A DNA stretch of 41,445 nucleotides from Candidatus Rokuibacteriota bacterium (GCA_003220265.1 QHRW01000007.1:1-41445); one strand, 5' to 3'. Counted from the first letter of the stretch, positions 6,392 to 14,946 are shown. Notes: a model not told the origin generated them from the sequence alone. Translations and numbers: made by a program.

Positions 6392-8533
6392 ATGAGATCG
6401 ATGAGGACGACCAGAGCGTTGTGGGCCGTGGTGATGATCGTCGCGACCGCCGGACTCGTCGCCGGCTGGCAGGGAGGGCTGGGCGCGCAGCCGAGCACGG
6501 ACCCGGCGATCCGCGTCGGCGCCACCGATCTCGGCGGCGTCGTGCGCAGCGCCGGTGGGCCGGAGGCCGGCGTGTGGGTGATCGCCGAGACGACCGACCT
6601 GCCGACGAAGCTCGCCAAGATCGTGGTCACCGACGAGCGCGGCCGCTACGTGATGCCGGAGCTTCCGAAGGCGTCGTATCGCGTCTGGGTGCGCGGCTAC
6701 GGGCTCGTCGACTCGCCGAAGGTCCAGGCCGCGCCCGGCCGGATCCTCGACCTCACCGCGGTGGCGGCGCCGAGCGCGGCCGCCGCCGCCGAGTACTACC
6801 CGGCCATCTACTGGTACTCGCTGCTGCGCGTGCCCGAGAAGAACGAGTTCCCCGGCACCGGGCCCGACGGCAACGGCATCGCGACAGGCCTCAAGACGCA
6901 GGCGCAGTGGCTCGACATCGTGAAGACCAACGGCTGCTACACGTGCCACCAGCTCGGCAACAAGGCGACGCGGACGATTTCCAAAGAGCTGGGCGACTTC
7001 AAGACGTCGGCGGACGCCTGGCAGCGGCGCATCCAGTCGGGGCAGGCGCTGCTGCAGATGACGGCCAACCTGGGCCGGCTGGGCAACGCGCGGGCGCTGA
7101 AGCTCTTCGGCGACTGGACCGATCGCATCGCGGCCGGCGAGCTGCCCGGCGTGCAGCCGTCGCGGCCGCAGGGCGTGGAGCGCAACGTCGTCCTCACGCT
7201 CTGGGACTGGGCGGGCCCCAAGGACTACCTGCACGACGAGGTCTCGACCGACAAGCGCAACCCGCGCCTCAACGCCGACGGGTTGATCTACGGCACGCCC
7301 GAGGAGAGCACGGATCTCTTCCCCGTGCTCGATCCCGTCAAGCACGTCGCGACGCAGGTGAAGATGCTCGTGCGTGATCAGGCCACGCCGTCCTCGAAGC
7401 AGAACACCATGCTGCCCTCGCCCATCTGGGGCCCGGATCCGATCTGGGACAGCCAGACGAGCATGCACAATCCGATGTTCGACGAGAAGGGACGCGTGTG
7501 GTTCACGTCGCGTGTCCGCCCGCCCGCGAACCCGGAGTTCTGCAAGCAAGGCTCGGATCACCCGTCGGCCCGGCTGACGCCGCTCGAGTCCTCGAACCGC
7601 CACCTGTCCATGTACGAGCCGAAGACCGGGAAGATCACGCTGATCAGCACGTGCTTTGCCACGCATCACCTCGTCTTCGCCGAGGACGCCAACCACACGC
7701 TGTGGACCAGCGCGGGCGGCCCGCAGAGCGGCGTCGTCGGCTGGCTCAATCGCAAGCTGTTCGAGGAGACGGGTGACGAGGTCAAATCGCAAGGCTGGAC
7801 CGCCACGGTGCTCGACACCAACGGCAACGGCGTGCGCGACGCCGGGGACACCGCCATCAAGGCGGCCTTCTACGGCATCGGCGTGAGCCCGGCGGACGGC
7901 ACCGTGTGGGGGACGGTGCTCGGCTTCCCCGGCTACGTGATTCGCCTGAATCCCGGGTCGAATCCGCCGGCAACGGCGCTCACCGAAGTCTTCGAGCCGC
8001 CGAGGACCGGGTATGGGCCGCGCGGCATGGACATCGATCGCCAGGGTGTCGTGTGGACGCCGCTGTCGAGCGGCCATATGGCCAGCTTCGATCGCCGCAA
8101 GTGCAAGGGCCCCCTCAACGGACCGACGGCGACGGGCGCGCACTGCCCCGAGGGCTGGACGCTGTATCCGTTCCCCGGCCCGCAACTGCAGAACGTGACC
8201 GAGACCGGCAGCGCCGAGTCGAGCTACTACACCTGGGTCGATCAGTTCGACACGTTCGGTCTGGGGCGGGACGTGCCCATCGCCACCGGCAACGCCAACG
8301 AGGCGCTGCTGGCCCTGGTCAACGGCCGCTTCGTCAACCTCCGGGTGCCCTATCCGATGGGCTTCTACACGAAGTGGATGGACGGTCGGATCGACGATCC
8401 CGCGGCCGGCTGGAAGGGCCGGGGGCTCTGGGCCACCTATAGCACCCGCACGCCCTTCCACGTCGAGGGCGGCAAGGGCACGACGAGCAAGGTCGTGAAG
8501 TTCCAGCTCCGACCCGATCCGCTGGCCAGGTGA
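6392..8533 (+). CDS. exported mono-haem c protein with carboxypeptidase-regulatory-like and beta-propeller domains
   Basis: The 713-residue protein has a Sec signal peptide (about 1-33, hydrophobic core VVMIVATAGLVAG). A carboxypeptidase-regulatory-like beta-sandwich follows (about 43-125; GGVVRSAGGPEAGVWVIAET). A covalent haem c motif, CYTCH, lies at 182-186 in an apparently helical cytochrome-like region (about 160-270). The rest (about 330-680) has repeated strand patterns such as FDEKGRVWFTSR, MDIDRQGVVWTPL and SPADGTVWGTV, typical of streptogramin-lyase/SMP-30-like beta-propellers. It should act in the periplasm. A redox or dehydrogenase role is plausible, but no reaction can be assigned. 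It is a single-gene unit, divergent from the peptidase operon. Confidence 0.82.
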   Translation: MRSMRTTRALWAVVMIVATAGLVAGWQGGLGAQPSTDPAIRVGATDLGGVVRSAGGPEAGVWVIAETTDLPTKLAKIVVTDERGRYVMPELPKASYRVWVRGYGLVDSPKVQAAPGRILDLTAVAAPSAAAAAEYYPAIYWYSLLRVPEKNEFPGTGPDGNGIATGLKTQAQWLDIVKTNGCYTCHQLGNKATRTISKELGDFKTSADAWQRRIQSGQALLQMTANLGRLGNARALKLFGDWTDRIAAGELPGVQPSRPQGVERNVVLTLWDWAGPKDYLHDEVSTDKRNPRLNADGLIYGTPEESTDLFPVLDPVKHVATQVKMLVRDQATPSSKQNTMLPSPIWGPDPIWDSQTSMHNPMFDEKGRVWFTSRVRPPANPEFCKQGSDHPSARLTPLESSNRHLSMYEPKTGKITLISTCFATHHLVFAEDANHTLWTSAGGPQSGVVGWLNRKLFEETGDEVKSQGWTATVLDTNGNGVRDAGDTAIKAAFYGIGVSPADGTVWGTVLGFPGYVIRLNPGSNPPATALTEVFEPPRTGYGPRGMDIDRQGVVWTPLSSGHMASFDRRKCKGPLNGPTATGAHCPEGWTLYPFPGPQLQNVTETGSAESSYYTWVDQFDTFGLGRDVPIATGNANEALLALVNGRFVNLRVPYPMGFYTKWMDGRIDDPAAGWKGRGLWATYSTRTPFHVEGGKGTTSKVVKFQLRPDPLAR

Positions 8534-8558
8534 CGCGTCGCGCTGTCGCGAGTGGGAA

Positions 8559-8613
8559 TTTCTGTCGGTTTGGCCCGCACCCGATGACGGATTGCCCGCG
8601 AAGCCGACAGAAA
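8559..8613 (+). promoter_or_regulatory. candidate activator sites (inverted TTTCTGTCGG pair)
   Basis: TTTCTGTCGG at 8559-8568 and its exact complement CCGACAGAAA at 8604-8613 form a 10-base inverted repeat with 35 bases between. The pair lies about 80 and 120 bases upstream of the start predicted by the GG-N10-GC promoter at 8662-8675, the usual distance for sigma-54 enhancer sites. The same core TTCTGTCGGTT recurs at 17180-17190 upstream of another such promoter. It could instead form a weak hairpin after the preceding gene. Confidence 0.5.
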
Positions 8614-8661
8614 CCGGCGTCGCCGTGCGGTAAATACCTGAAATTCAGCGCCGTTCGAGTC

Positions 8662-8675
8662 GGCACGGGGTTTGC
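8662..8675 (+). promoter_or_regulatory. candidate sigma-54 promoter
   Basis: GGCACG-GGGT-TTGC has the invariant GG (8662-8663) and GC (8674-8675) exactly ten bases apart. It matches the TGGCACG-N4-TTGC consensus except for C in place of the first T. The predicted start is near 8687, only three bases before the ATG at 8690. Confidence 0.55.
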
Positions 8676-8689
8676 CATTACGACGGTGC

Positions 8690-8929
8690 ATGACGGACCA
8701 TCTGACGGATACGCCCTCGCTGGCCCGGATGTACTGTCCCGGTTGCGAGCCGGCTGCCGATCCGGCGTTCGAGATCCTCGACGTGCGCTGGTGCGCCTCG
8801 CATGCGCCCCAGGGCCGCGGCCTGGACGACGACGCCGTGGTGACGGCGGCCGCCTGGATCTCCGGAAGCAGCGAGGCGGGCGGCGAGGACAACCGGCGCT
8901 GGTGCGAGCTGTTTCATCGACGCCGCTAG
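8690..8929 (+). CDS. small Cys/His-rich protein, function unknown
   Basis: A 79-residue protein with CPGC (15-18 region), WCASH and a terminal RRWCELFH. The spacing of Cys and His (CxxC ... CxxH ... Cxx(x)H) suggests a small zinc-binding fold, but it matches no family I can name. An internal ATG at 8729 starts right at MYCPGC and is an alternative. The ATG at 8690 has no good ribosome site and lies three bases after the predicted sigma-54 start, so translation would be near-leaderless. It is the only gene between the propeller protein and the convergent reductase gene. No signal peptide is visible. Confidence 0.6.
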   Translation: MTDHLTDTPSLARMYCPGCEPAADPAFEILDVRWCASHAPQGRGLDDDAVVTAAAWISGSSEAGGEDNRRWCELFHRRR

Positions 8930-8953
8930 CACCGTGGCGGCGCCGCTGAGGCG

Positions 8954-9970
8954 CTAGAGGGCGCGCACCAGCTCGTCGAGGTTGGCCCAGGACATCTGGC
9001 GCCGGCCGCTCTCCAGATCCGCGATCATCGCGATGAGCCGCTCCGTCAGCGGCATCGCCAGCCCGTAGCCCTTCGCCTTCGCCACCGTCGCGCCCAGCAG
9101 CGCGCCGACCTCCGTCTTGCGCTTGCGCACGGCCAGATCGCGCCAGATCCCGGTCTTGGTCTTGGTGGCGGCGCGGTAGTGTGTCGCGATGCTGGCCATG
9201 GCCCGCGCGCGGGCGGCAGTGTCGCCACGGGCAGCCGCGCGGTACTCGGCCGGATCGTACTCGTCGAAGGCCAGCAGGCGTACGCCGGCGCGCTCGGCGA
9301 CGTCCATGTTCTCGATCACCAGGCTGATCAGCATCGCCTGGATCGCCGGCGAGCGCTCCACGACCTCGTAGACGTGGGCGTCCACGACCGCCGTGGCGAC
9401 GAGCAGGGCGCCGTAGACGTGCTTGGCCCACGTGTAGCCGAGGATGTTGTCGCTCACGCGCGTGGGCGCCACCACGTCGAGCAGCTTGGCCAGCGCCTGC
9501 ACGCGCTCGCTGCGCCGCCCGTCGAGCTCGCCGAGCACCAGCGCGCCCTCGCCACCGTGGAGGATCCGCCCCGGCGCCTGCCAGTCCGCCGCCCAGTTCA
9601 CCAGGCAGCCCACGGTGCGCCGCTCGCCGATCGCGGCGGCGATGACTTCCTCGTTGAGCCCGTTCTGCAGCGAGACGATCGCGCCGTCGGGCGCCAGGCG
9701 CGGGGCCAGGATCTCGAGCGCGGCGGGCGTGTCCTGCGACTTCACGGCGAGCAGGACGAGCTCGAGGTGCTGTCCCAGCGCCGAGGGCGTGCCGGCGCGC
9801 ACGGGGATGGTGACCGAGCCCTCGCGCGCCTCGATCGTGAGGCCGCGGGCGTTCATCGCGGCCACGTGGTCCTCGGCCTTGTCGATCAGCAGCACGTCGT
9901 GGCCGGCCTGCGCCAGCCGCGCCCCCGTGATGCCGCCGATGGCGCCCGCCCCGTAGATCGTGATGGTCAT
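8954..9970 (-). CDS. ketopantoate reductase-family (PanE/ApbA-like) oxidoreductase
   Basis: The 338-residue protein begins with a Rossmann NAD(P) site (ITIYGAGAIGGITGARLA, 3-20) and has the family segments LLAVKSQDTPAAL, SLQNGLNEE and a helical C-terminal domain with the candidate catalytic lysine K183 (YTWAKHVYG). In E. coli PanE the lysine is followed at +4 and +8 by substrate-binding asparagines; here those positions are G187 and V191. So it belongs to the fold, but making pantoate is uncertain. The ATG at 9970 has a GGGGAGG site upstream. It is divergent from the PhyH gene and shares its promoter region. Confidence 0.85.
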   Translation of the reverse strand: MTITIYGAGAIGGITGARLAQAGHDVLLIDKAEDHVAAMNARGLTIEAREGSVTIPVRAGTPSALGQHLELVLLAVKSQDTPAALEILAPRLAPDGAIVSLQNGLNEEVIAAAIGERRTVGCLVNWAADWQAPGRILHGGEGALVLGELDGRRSERVQALAKLLDVVAPTRVSDNILGYTWAKHVYGALLVATAVVDAHVYEVVERSPAIQAMLISLVIENMDVAERAGVRLLAFDEYDPAEYRAAARGDTAARARAMASIATHYRAATKTKTGIWRDLAVRKRKTEVGALLGATVAKAKGYGLAMPLTERLIAMIADLESGRRQMSWANLDELVRAL

Positions 9971-9993
9971 GGACGAGCCGACCTCCCCGCCGA

Positions 9994-10003
9994 GATTATA
10001 ATC
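9994..10003. promoter_or_regulatory. symmetric -10 box shared by two divergent genes
   Basis: GATTATAATC is a perfect 10-base palindrome, so TATAAT reads on both strands. On the plus strand TATAAT (9997-10002) ends six bases before the ATG at 10009, so that transcript should be leaderless. On the minus strand it precedes the reductase ATG at 9970, with a roughly 20-base leader containing GGGGAGG. No strong -35 box is seen on either side. Confidence 0.65.
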
Positions 10004-10008
10004 GGTCC

Positions 10009-10899
10009 ATGAGCACGACGACCGCGACGACGCGCTATCTCACCGACGAGCAGATCGCGAGCTACCATCGCGACGGCTACCTGGCCGTCCCCCGCCTCAT
10101 CGACAAGGACCGCGTCGAGGCCCTGCGGCGCCTGACCGACGCGTTCGTCGAGCGCGCGCGCACCGTCACGCGCAGCGACGCGATCTATGACCTCGATCCG
10201 CGCCACACGGCGGCGGCGCCGGTCCTGCGCCGCATCAAGAATCCCGCCGACAACGATCCGCTCTACCGGTGGCTGGCGTTCGACTCACCGATCGTCGACG
10301 TGGTCACCGAGCTGCTGGGACCGTCGATCCGCTTCCACCACTCGAAGCTGAACCTCAAGGGCAGCCACCTCGGCGCGCCCGTCGAGGTGCACCAGGACGC
10401 GGCGTTCTATCCGCACTCCAACGACGACGTGCTCGCCGTGGGGTTGCTGCTGGACGACGCCACCGAGGAGAACGGCGCCATGTCGGTGCTGCCGGGCAGC
10501 CACCGCGGGCCGATCCACACCCACTTCGACGCGCAGGGCCGGTTCGTGGGCTGCATGCGCGACGAGGACATCGCGCGGCTCGATCGGAGTCCGGCGGTGC
10601 TGCTGGCGCTGCCCGCGGGCAGCATCCACATCCACCACTACCGGCTCGTGCACTGGTCGGCGCCCAACACCTCGCCCGGCGACCGCCGGCTGCTGATCAA
10701 CTCCTACACCGCCGCCGATGCCATCAGCCTCGTGCCGGACTCCACGCGCTCGCCGCTGCACGGCCGGCTGATCCGCGGGACGTGGCCGGCCGTGGCCCGG
10801 CGCACGCATGGCGACATGCCGATGCCGCCGGACTTCAGCCAGGGCTACACGTCGATCTACGAGCTGCAGGGCGAGGCGGCCGCGAAGACCTCGCGCTAG
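10009..10899 (+). CDS. phytanoyl-CoA dioxygenase (PhyH) family Fe(II)/2-oxoglutarate enzyme
   Basis: The 296-residue protein opens with LTDEQIASYHRDGYLAVPRLID, the common PhyH start. The iron triad is H128 and D130 (VEVHQDAAFYPH) with H215 (RLVHWSAPN). R226 or R227 (GDRRLLINSY) is the expected 2-oxoglutarate anchor. SVLPGSHRGPIHTH is another family mark. It should hydroxylate a small organic or lipid-like substrate in the cytoplasm; substrates vary widely in this family. It is monocistronic, probably leaderless (see the -10 box at 9994-10003). Its stop overlaps that of the convergent cupredoxin gene (shared CTAG at 10896-10899). Confidence 0.88.
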   Translation: MSTTTATTRYLTDEQIASYHRDGYLAVPRLIDKDRVEALRRLTDAFVERARTVTRSDAIYDLDPRHTAAAPVLRRIKNPADNDPLYRWLAFDSPIVDVVTELLGPSIRFHHSKLNLKGSHLGAPVEVHQDAAFYPHSNDDVLAVGLLLDDATEENGAMSVLPGSHRGPIHTHFDAQGRFVGCMRDEDIARLDRSPAVLLALPAGSIHIHHYRLVHWSAPNTSPGDRRLLINSYTAADAISLVPDSTRSPLHGRLIRGTWPAVARRTHGDMPMPPDFSQGYTSIYELQGEAAAKTSR

Positions 10900-11567
10900 T
10901 TGCCCTGCACGCCCTCGTAGTTCGGGCGGCGGATGGGCCGCCGATCGGGCTTCAGCGCGACGACGAAGCTGACCTGTCCGGGCTCGCCGGCGGCGATCGT
11001 GACCGGCGTCGCCGTCTTCTCCGTCTCCGCGCGCAGGCGGGGATGCCACACGCGCGCCTCGTAGGTGCCGGGCGCGAGCTCGCCGATGCGGCCCTTGCCG
11101 TCCTCCGCGGTCTTCACGAAGTAGGGCGTGGCCAGCACGTAGACGTACCCGAGCATCCAGTCGTGGATGTTGCAGCCCAGCACCACGCTGCCCGGCGTGT
11201 CGAACACCACCGGTGCTGCCGGCGTGCCGATGTAGAGCGGCAGCTCGAATCGCTTGGCGGGCGAGAACGAGTAGACGTGGTGACGGATGTTGTCGCGGTT
11301 GGGGAACGTCACCGGCGTCCCCACCGCGACCGGCAGGACGAGCGGGACGAACTCCTTGCCCTGCTGGTCCATGACCGCGCCCGGGCGCGGCGGCCCGGCG
11401 ATGGCGCCGGGCGGCGTCAGCGACACGACCGCGTCGGCCACCGGCTTGCCGCGCTCGTCCTTGACGAGCACGTCGAGACGGCCGCGATCCGTCTGCGCCG
11501 GCGTGAGGCAGGGGATCAGCAGCGTCAGCGTGACCGCCCCGAGGATCGTCGCGAGCGCGCGCCTCAC
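10896..11567 (-). CDS. exported cupredoxin-domain protein
   Basis: The 223-residue protein has a signal peptide (about 1-25, cleaved near TPAQ). A plastocyanin-like copper domain follows, with candidate type-1 ligands H96 or H97 (RDNIRHHVYSF) and C132, H135 and M138 (LGCNIHDWMLGYVYV). Residues 150-200 resemble a regulatory beta-sandwich (GELAPGTYEARVWHPRLR). Close relatives are often labelled 'methylamine utilization protein', but no methylamine genes are here. It probably carries electrons in the periplasm. It starts with GTG 13 bases after the cyclase gene, so the two are cotranscribed. Confidence 0.82.
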   Translation of the reverse strand: MRRALATILGAVTLTLLIPCLTPAQTDRGRLDVLVKDERGKPVADAVVSLTPPGAIAGPPRPGAVMDQQGKEFVPLVLPVAVGTPVTFPNRDNIRHHVYSFSPAKRFELPLYIGTPAAPVVFDTPGSVVLGCNIHDWMLGYVYVLATPYFVKTAEDGKGRIGELAPGTYEARVWHPRLRAETEKTATPVTIAAGEPGQVSFVVALKPDRRPIRRPNYEGVQGN

Positions 11568-11580
11568 GGCGCCGCCGGCC

Positions 11581-13287
11581 TCACGGGGGCTCCGTCGGCT
11601 GGGGACGCAGGCCGAGGACGTCGAACACGACGATCGGGCGCGCGAAGCCGCGCAGCGGCAGCGGGCCGACGTTCTTGGCCTCCACCAGCGATTCGACCTC
11701 GGCGTGCACCGGCTCGCTCACGAGGATCTGGCCGTCGCGCGCCTCCTGGCAGAGCCGCGCGCTGAGGTTCGTCACGGTGCCGATCGCCGCGTAGTCGAAG
11801 CGTCCCTCGAAGCCGATGCGGCCGATGGTGGCGTCGCCCATCGCGATGCCGGTCCCGAAGCCGAGGGCGTGGCCGCGCCGGCGCCACTCGGCCAGCAGCG
11901 TCGCCACGGCGTCGCGCATCGCCACCGCCATGCGGACGGCGCGGGCCGCGGGGTCGGGGCACGGCACCGGATCGTTGAAGAACACCATCAGCCCGTCGCC
12001 GGTGAAGCGCTCCAGCGTGCCCTCGTTGGCGAAGACGAGCGGGCCGATCGTGGCGTGGTACTCGTGCAGCAGCCGCATGACCTCTTCGGGGTCCGCGGCC
12101 TCGGCGAAGGCCGTGAAGCCGCGCAGGTCGCAGAACACCACGGTGATCTGGCGCCGGTGCGAGGCCAGCAGCGACTCGTCGCCGGCGGACAGCGCGTCGG
12201 CGAGCTGCGGGGAGAAGAAGCGCTTGAGCTTGGCGGTGCGCTCCAGCTCGTCGCGCACCCGCTCCCGCTCGCGCAGGCCGCCCACCATCTCGTTGAAGGT
12301 CCTGGCCAGCTCGCCGAGCTCGTCACGCTGCGGGACCTTGACCGCCACGTCGAAGTCGCCCGCGGCCACCCGGCGTGCGCCGCGCGCGAGGGTGAGCACG
12401 GGCCGGCTCACCCGGCGAGCGACGAGGGCGGCGCCGAGGAGGGCCAGGAGCACGCCGGCGGCGGCCACCGCCAGGAGGATCAGCAGCATGCGGTCGTACG
12501 GCGCCAGCGCCTCGGCCAGGGGGCGCTGCAGCACCACCACGACGTCACGGCCCACGGGCTCGATGCGCACGAGGTGCTCGCCGCCGTCGAGCTCGAGCAA
12601 ACCGGCGGCGCCCAGGGCCAGCAGGCCGCTCGCCAGCGTGCGGCGGTCGGCCGCGCCCAGCGTCGAGGCGTGGACGACCACGTCGCCGTCCCGGCGGGCG
12701 ACGAAGGAGACGTGCAGGCCGCTGAGGCGGCGCAGATCGGCGGCGGCCCGATCGTCGATCGCGAAGCCGGCGGCGAGCCATGCGATCGGCTCGGGGGCGA
12801 GCAGGGGGACGACGGCCAGCCGGTAGAGATTGGAGCCGATGGCGACGACATCGGAGGCATCGCGTCCGGCCTCGGCCTCCGCGAGCAGCCGGGGCGCCGG
12901 GAACGGCACACCGTGGTGGGCGGGCCGCTGGGTGTCGGCCACGACGTGGCCGTCGAGGGCGGCCAGCATCAGCACGTCGGCGTCCACGCGCTGCCGATGA
13001 TTCTCGAGCACGGACGCCGTGGTCGCGTGATCGGCGGTGGCGACCGCGGTCTTCAGCGCGAAGTCGCCGGAGAGCAGCCGCGTGGCGGCCACGAGCTGCT
13101 GCGTGCGGACGTCGAGCTGCCGCGCGAAGAGCGTGCTGGCCAGGCGCAGCTCGTCGTCCACCGTGTGACGGGCGCTGGCCCGCACGAACGCCGTGACGGC
13201 GAAGTAGCCGGTCGCCTGGATCAGCGCGAACAGTCCGAGAAAGACGACGACCAGCCGGCTGCGGAAGCTGCGGAAGTGCACGGCCAT
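11581..13287 (-). CDS. membrane adenylate/guanylate cyclase with extracytoplasmic sensor and HAMP
   Basis: A 568-residue class III cyclase. Order: membrane segment (about 11-35), extracytoplasmic sensor region (about 36-265, Cache-like by layout), second membrane segment (about 266-289), HAMP linker (about 291-339) and catalytic domain (about 370-550). Metal aspartates are D387 (VVFCDLRGF) and D431 (ERFTGDGLM); transition-state residues are N507 and R511 (GTVTNLSARL). All are present, so it should be active. The start at ATG 13287 is preferred over an upstream TTG. It lies 55 bases after the sugar permease gene on the same strand and 13 bases before the cupredoxin gene. Confidence 0.9.
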   Translation of the reverse strand: MAVHFRSFRSRLVVVFLGLFALIQATGYFAVTAFVRASARHTVDDELRLASTLFARQLDVRTQQLVAATRLLSGDFALKTAVATADHATTASVLENHRQRVDADVLMLAALDGHVVADTQRPAHHGVPFPAPRLLAEAEAGRDASDVVAIGSNLYRLAVVPLLAPEPIAWLAAGFAIDDRAAADLRRLSGLHVSFVARRDGDVVVHASTLGAADRRTLASGLLALGAAGLLELDGGEHLVRIEPVGRDVVVVLQRPLAEALAPYDRMLLILLAVAAAGVLLALLGAALVARRVSRPVLTLARGARRVAAGDFDVAVKVPQRDELGELARTFNEMVGGLRERERVRDELERTAKLKRFFSPQLADALSAGDESLLASHRRQITVVFCDLRGFTAFAEAADPEEVMRLLHEYHATIGPLVFANEGTLERFTGDGLMVFFNDPVPCPDPAARAVRMAVAMRDAVATLLAEWRRRGHALGFGTGIAMGDATIGRIGFEGRFDYAAIGTVTNLSARLCQEARDGQILVSEPVHAEVESLVEAKNVGPLPLRGFARPIVVFDVLGLRPQPTEPP

Positions 13288-13342
13288 CGGACACTCGACG
13301 CTACCGCCGTTGCGGCGATGGGGCAAGCCGCGGAAGTGGACC

Positions 13343-14164
13343 TCAGCCCTTGACCGCGCCCGCCGCCAGCCCCTCCACCATCCACCGGTGGATGAACATG
13401 TAGAGCGTCACCACCGGCACCGTGGTGATCACGGAGGCCGCCATGAGCTGGCCCCAGTGGAAGACGTCGCCGTAGATCAGGAGATTGAGGCCCACCGGCA
13501 CCGTGATCATCCGCTCGTCCTGGATGAAGATCAGCGCGTACAGGAACTCGTTCCACGACAGCGTGAAGGCGAAGATGGCCGAGGCCACGATGCCTGGGGC
13601 GGCCAGCGGCAGGAGCACCCGCGCCAGCGCCTGGGTCCGCGTGGCGCCGTCGACGAGCGCCGCCTCTTCCAGCTCGGTCGGCAGCGCCTTGAAGAAGCCG
13701 ATGAGCAGCCACGTGCAGAAGGGCACCGTGAACGTCGGGTACGAGAGGAACAGCGCCATCAGGCTGTTGGTCGCCCCCAACTCGGCCAGCACGCGGTAGA
13801 GCGGGATGAAGAGCAGGGCGGGGGGCACGAGGTAGAGGATGAGGATCAGGCTCGCCACCCACTCGCGCCCGGGAAAGCGCAGGCGCGCCACCGCGTAGCC
13901 GCCCAGGCACGACACCACCGTCGTGATCACCGTCACCACCACCGCCGTGATGGCGCTGTTGCGCAGCCACAGCGGAAAGCGCGTGTCGAGCCAGAGGCCG
14001 GTGTAGTTCTCCCAGGTGAAGGGGCGCGGCACGTAAATCGATTGCGCGAACTGGATCTGCTCGTACGTCTTGAACGACATGCTGGCGATCCACCAGAAGG
14101 GCACCAGCACCAGCAGCGCGAAGCCCGCCAGCCCCACCACCGTGGCCGCCTTCCAGGGGTTCAT
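13343..14164 (-). CDS. sugar-type ABC transporter permease, MalG/UgpE-like
   Basis: The 273-residue protein has six hydrophobic segments and the family loop EEAALVDGATRTQALARVLLP, where the EAA motif meets the ATPase. YVPRPFTWENYTGLW near the N-terminus and PVGLNLLIYGDVFHWGQLMAASV near the C-terminus are standard for MalG-type proteins. The ATG at 14164 overlaps the stop of the MalF-like gene (ATGA), so the two are translationally coupled. It pairs with that permease and the Tat-exported binding protein as a family-1 carbohydrate importer. The ATPase (MalK/UgpC type) is not in this window. Confidence 0.93.
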   Translation of the reverse strand: MNPWKAATVVGLAGFALLVLVPFWWIASMSFKTYEQIQFAQSIYVPRPFTWENYTGLWLDTRFPLWLRNSAITAVVVTVITTVVSCLGGYAVARLRFPGREWVASLILILYLVPPALLFIPLYRVLAELGATNSLMALFLSYPTFTVPFCTWLLIGFFKALPTELEEAALVDGATRTQALARVLLPLAAPGIVASAIFAFTLSWNEFLYALIFIQDERMITVPVGLNLLIYGDVFHWGQLMAASVITTVPVVTLYMFIHRWMVEGLAAGAVKG

Positions 14165-14946
14165 GCCGCACGCTCGCGCAGGAGATAGCGGCTGACCAGC
14201 GGGATGACGGCGATCAGCAGCGGCACTGCGTAGATCGAGATCGTCACGCCGCGCCCCCAGCGGAGCTGGTTGAACGCGACCTCGTAGGAGTACGTCGCGA
14301 ACACCTGGGTGGCGGTGCCGGGGCCGCCGCGCGTCATCACGTAGATGATGTTGAAGTCGTTGAGGGTGAAGATGAACGTCAGCAGCACGGTCACGATGAT
14401 CACGTGCTTGAGTCCGGGCAGCGTGATGTGCCAGAAGCGGCGCCAGGCGCCGGCCCCGTCCACCGAGGCCGCCTCGTAGAGCTCGCCGGGAATCGCCTGC
14501 ATCCCCGCCAGGTAGGACACGCCGAAGAACGGAAAGCCGCGCCACCAGTTGGCCACCACCACCGCCGCCATCGCGCCCTCCGGCGTGGCCATGAACGCGA
14601 TGGGCCGTGTGAGCAGGCCGGCGTCGAGCAGCACGCTGTTGAAGAAGCCGCGCCCGGGGAAGGCGTCGAACATCCAGCGCCAGGTGAGCGCGATGATCAC
14701 CGTGGAGGTGATCCAGGGCAGGAGGAGGAGGCCCCGGAAGAAGTTGCGCCAGCGCCACGTCGCGTGCAGCACGAGCGCCATGGCCAGGCCCGTGAGCACC
14801 TTCAGGGCGACCGAGGCGCACGTGAAGGTGAGGCTGTTGCGCACGACCGTGTGGAAGGTGTCGTCGTGCGCCAGGTAGAGGTAGTTGCGCAGGCCGACCC
14901 ACCGCTCCGGATAGCCGACGAGCTTGTCGGTGAAGGACAGCCACAC
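14161..14946 (-). CDS. sugar-type ABC transporter permease, MalF/UgpA-like, start unresolved
   Basis: From the GTG at 14946 the product is 261 residues with five membrane segments and the EAA loop YEAASVDGAGAWRRFWHITLPG. The same frame continues upstream to about 15050 and encodes a clear first membrane segment (LLLLLPLFVLVVGLIAYPFF), which MalF-type permeases need. No ATG, GTG or TTG occurs in that extension, only CTG codons. Either a rare start codon is used, or a start was lost by mutation or sequence error. The extension begins right at the stop of the binding-protein gene. Confidence 0.85.
   Translation of the reverse strand: MWLSFTDKLVGYPERWVGLRNYLYLAHDDTFHTVVRNSLTFTCASVALKVLTGLAMALVLHATWRWRNFFRGLLLLPWITSTVIIALTWRWMFDAFPGRGFFNSVLLDAGLLTRPIAFMATPEGAMAAVVVANWWRGFPFFGVSYLAGMQAIPGELYEAASVDGAGAWRRFWHITLPGLKHVIIVTVLLTFIFTLNDFNIIYVMTRGGPGTATQVFATYSYEVAFNQLRWGRGVTISIYAVPLLIAVIPLVSRYLLRERAA

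Noticed and set aside
8530..8949. 139-codon open frame on the plus strand
   Set aside because: The overlapping frame from 8690 has conserved-looking Cys/His spacing and better composition.
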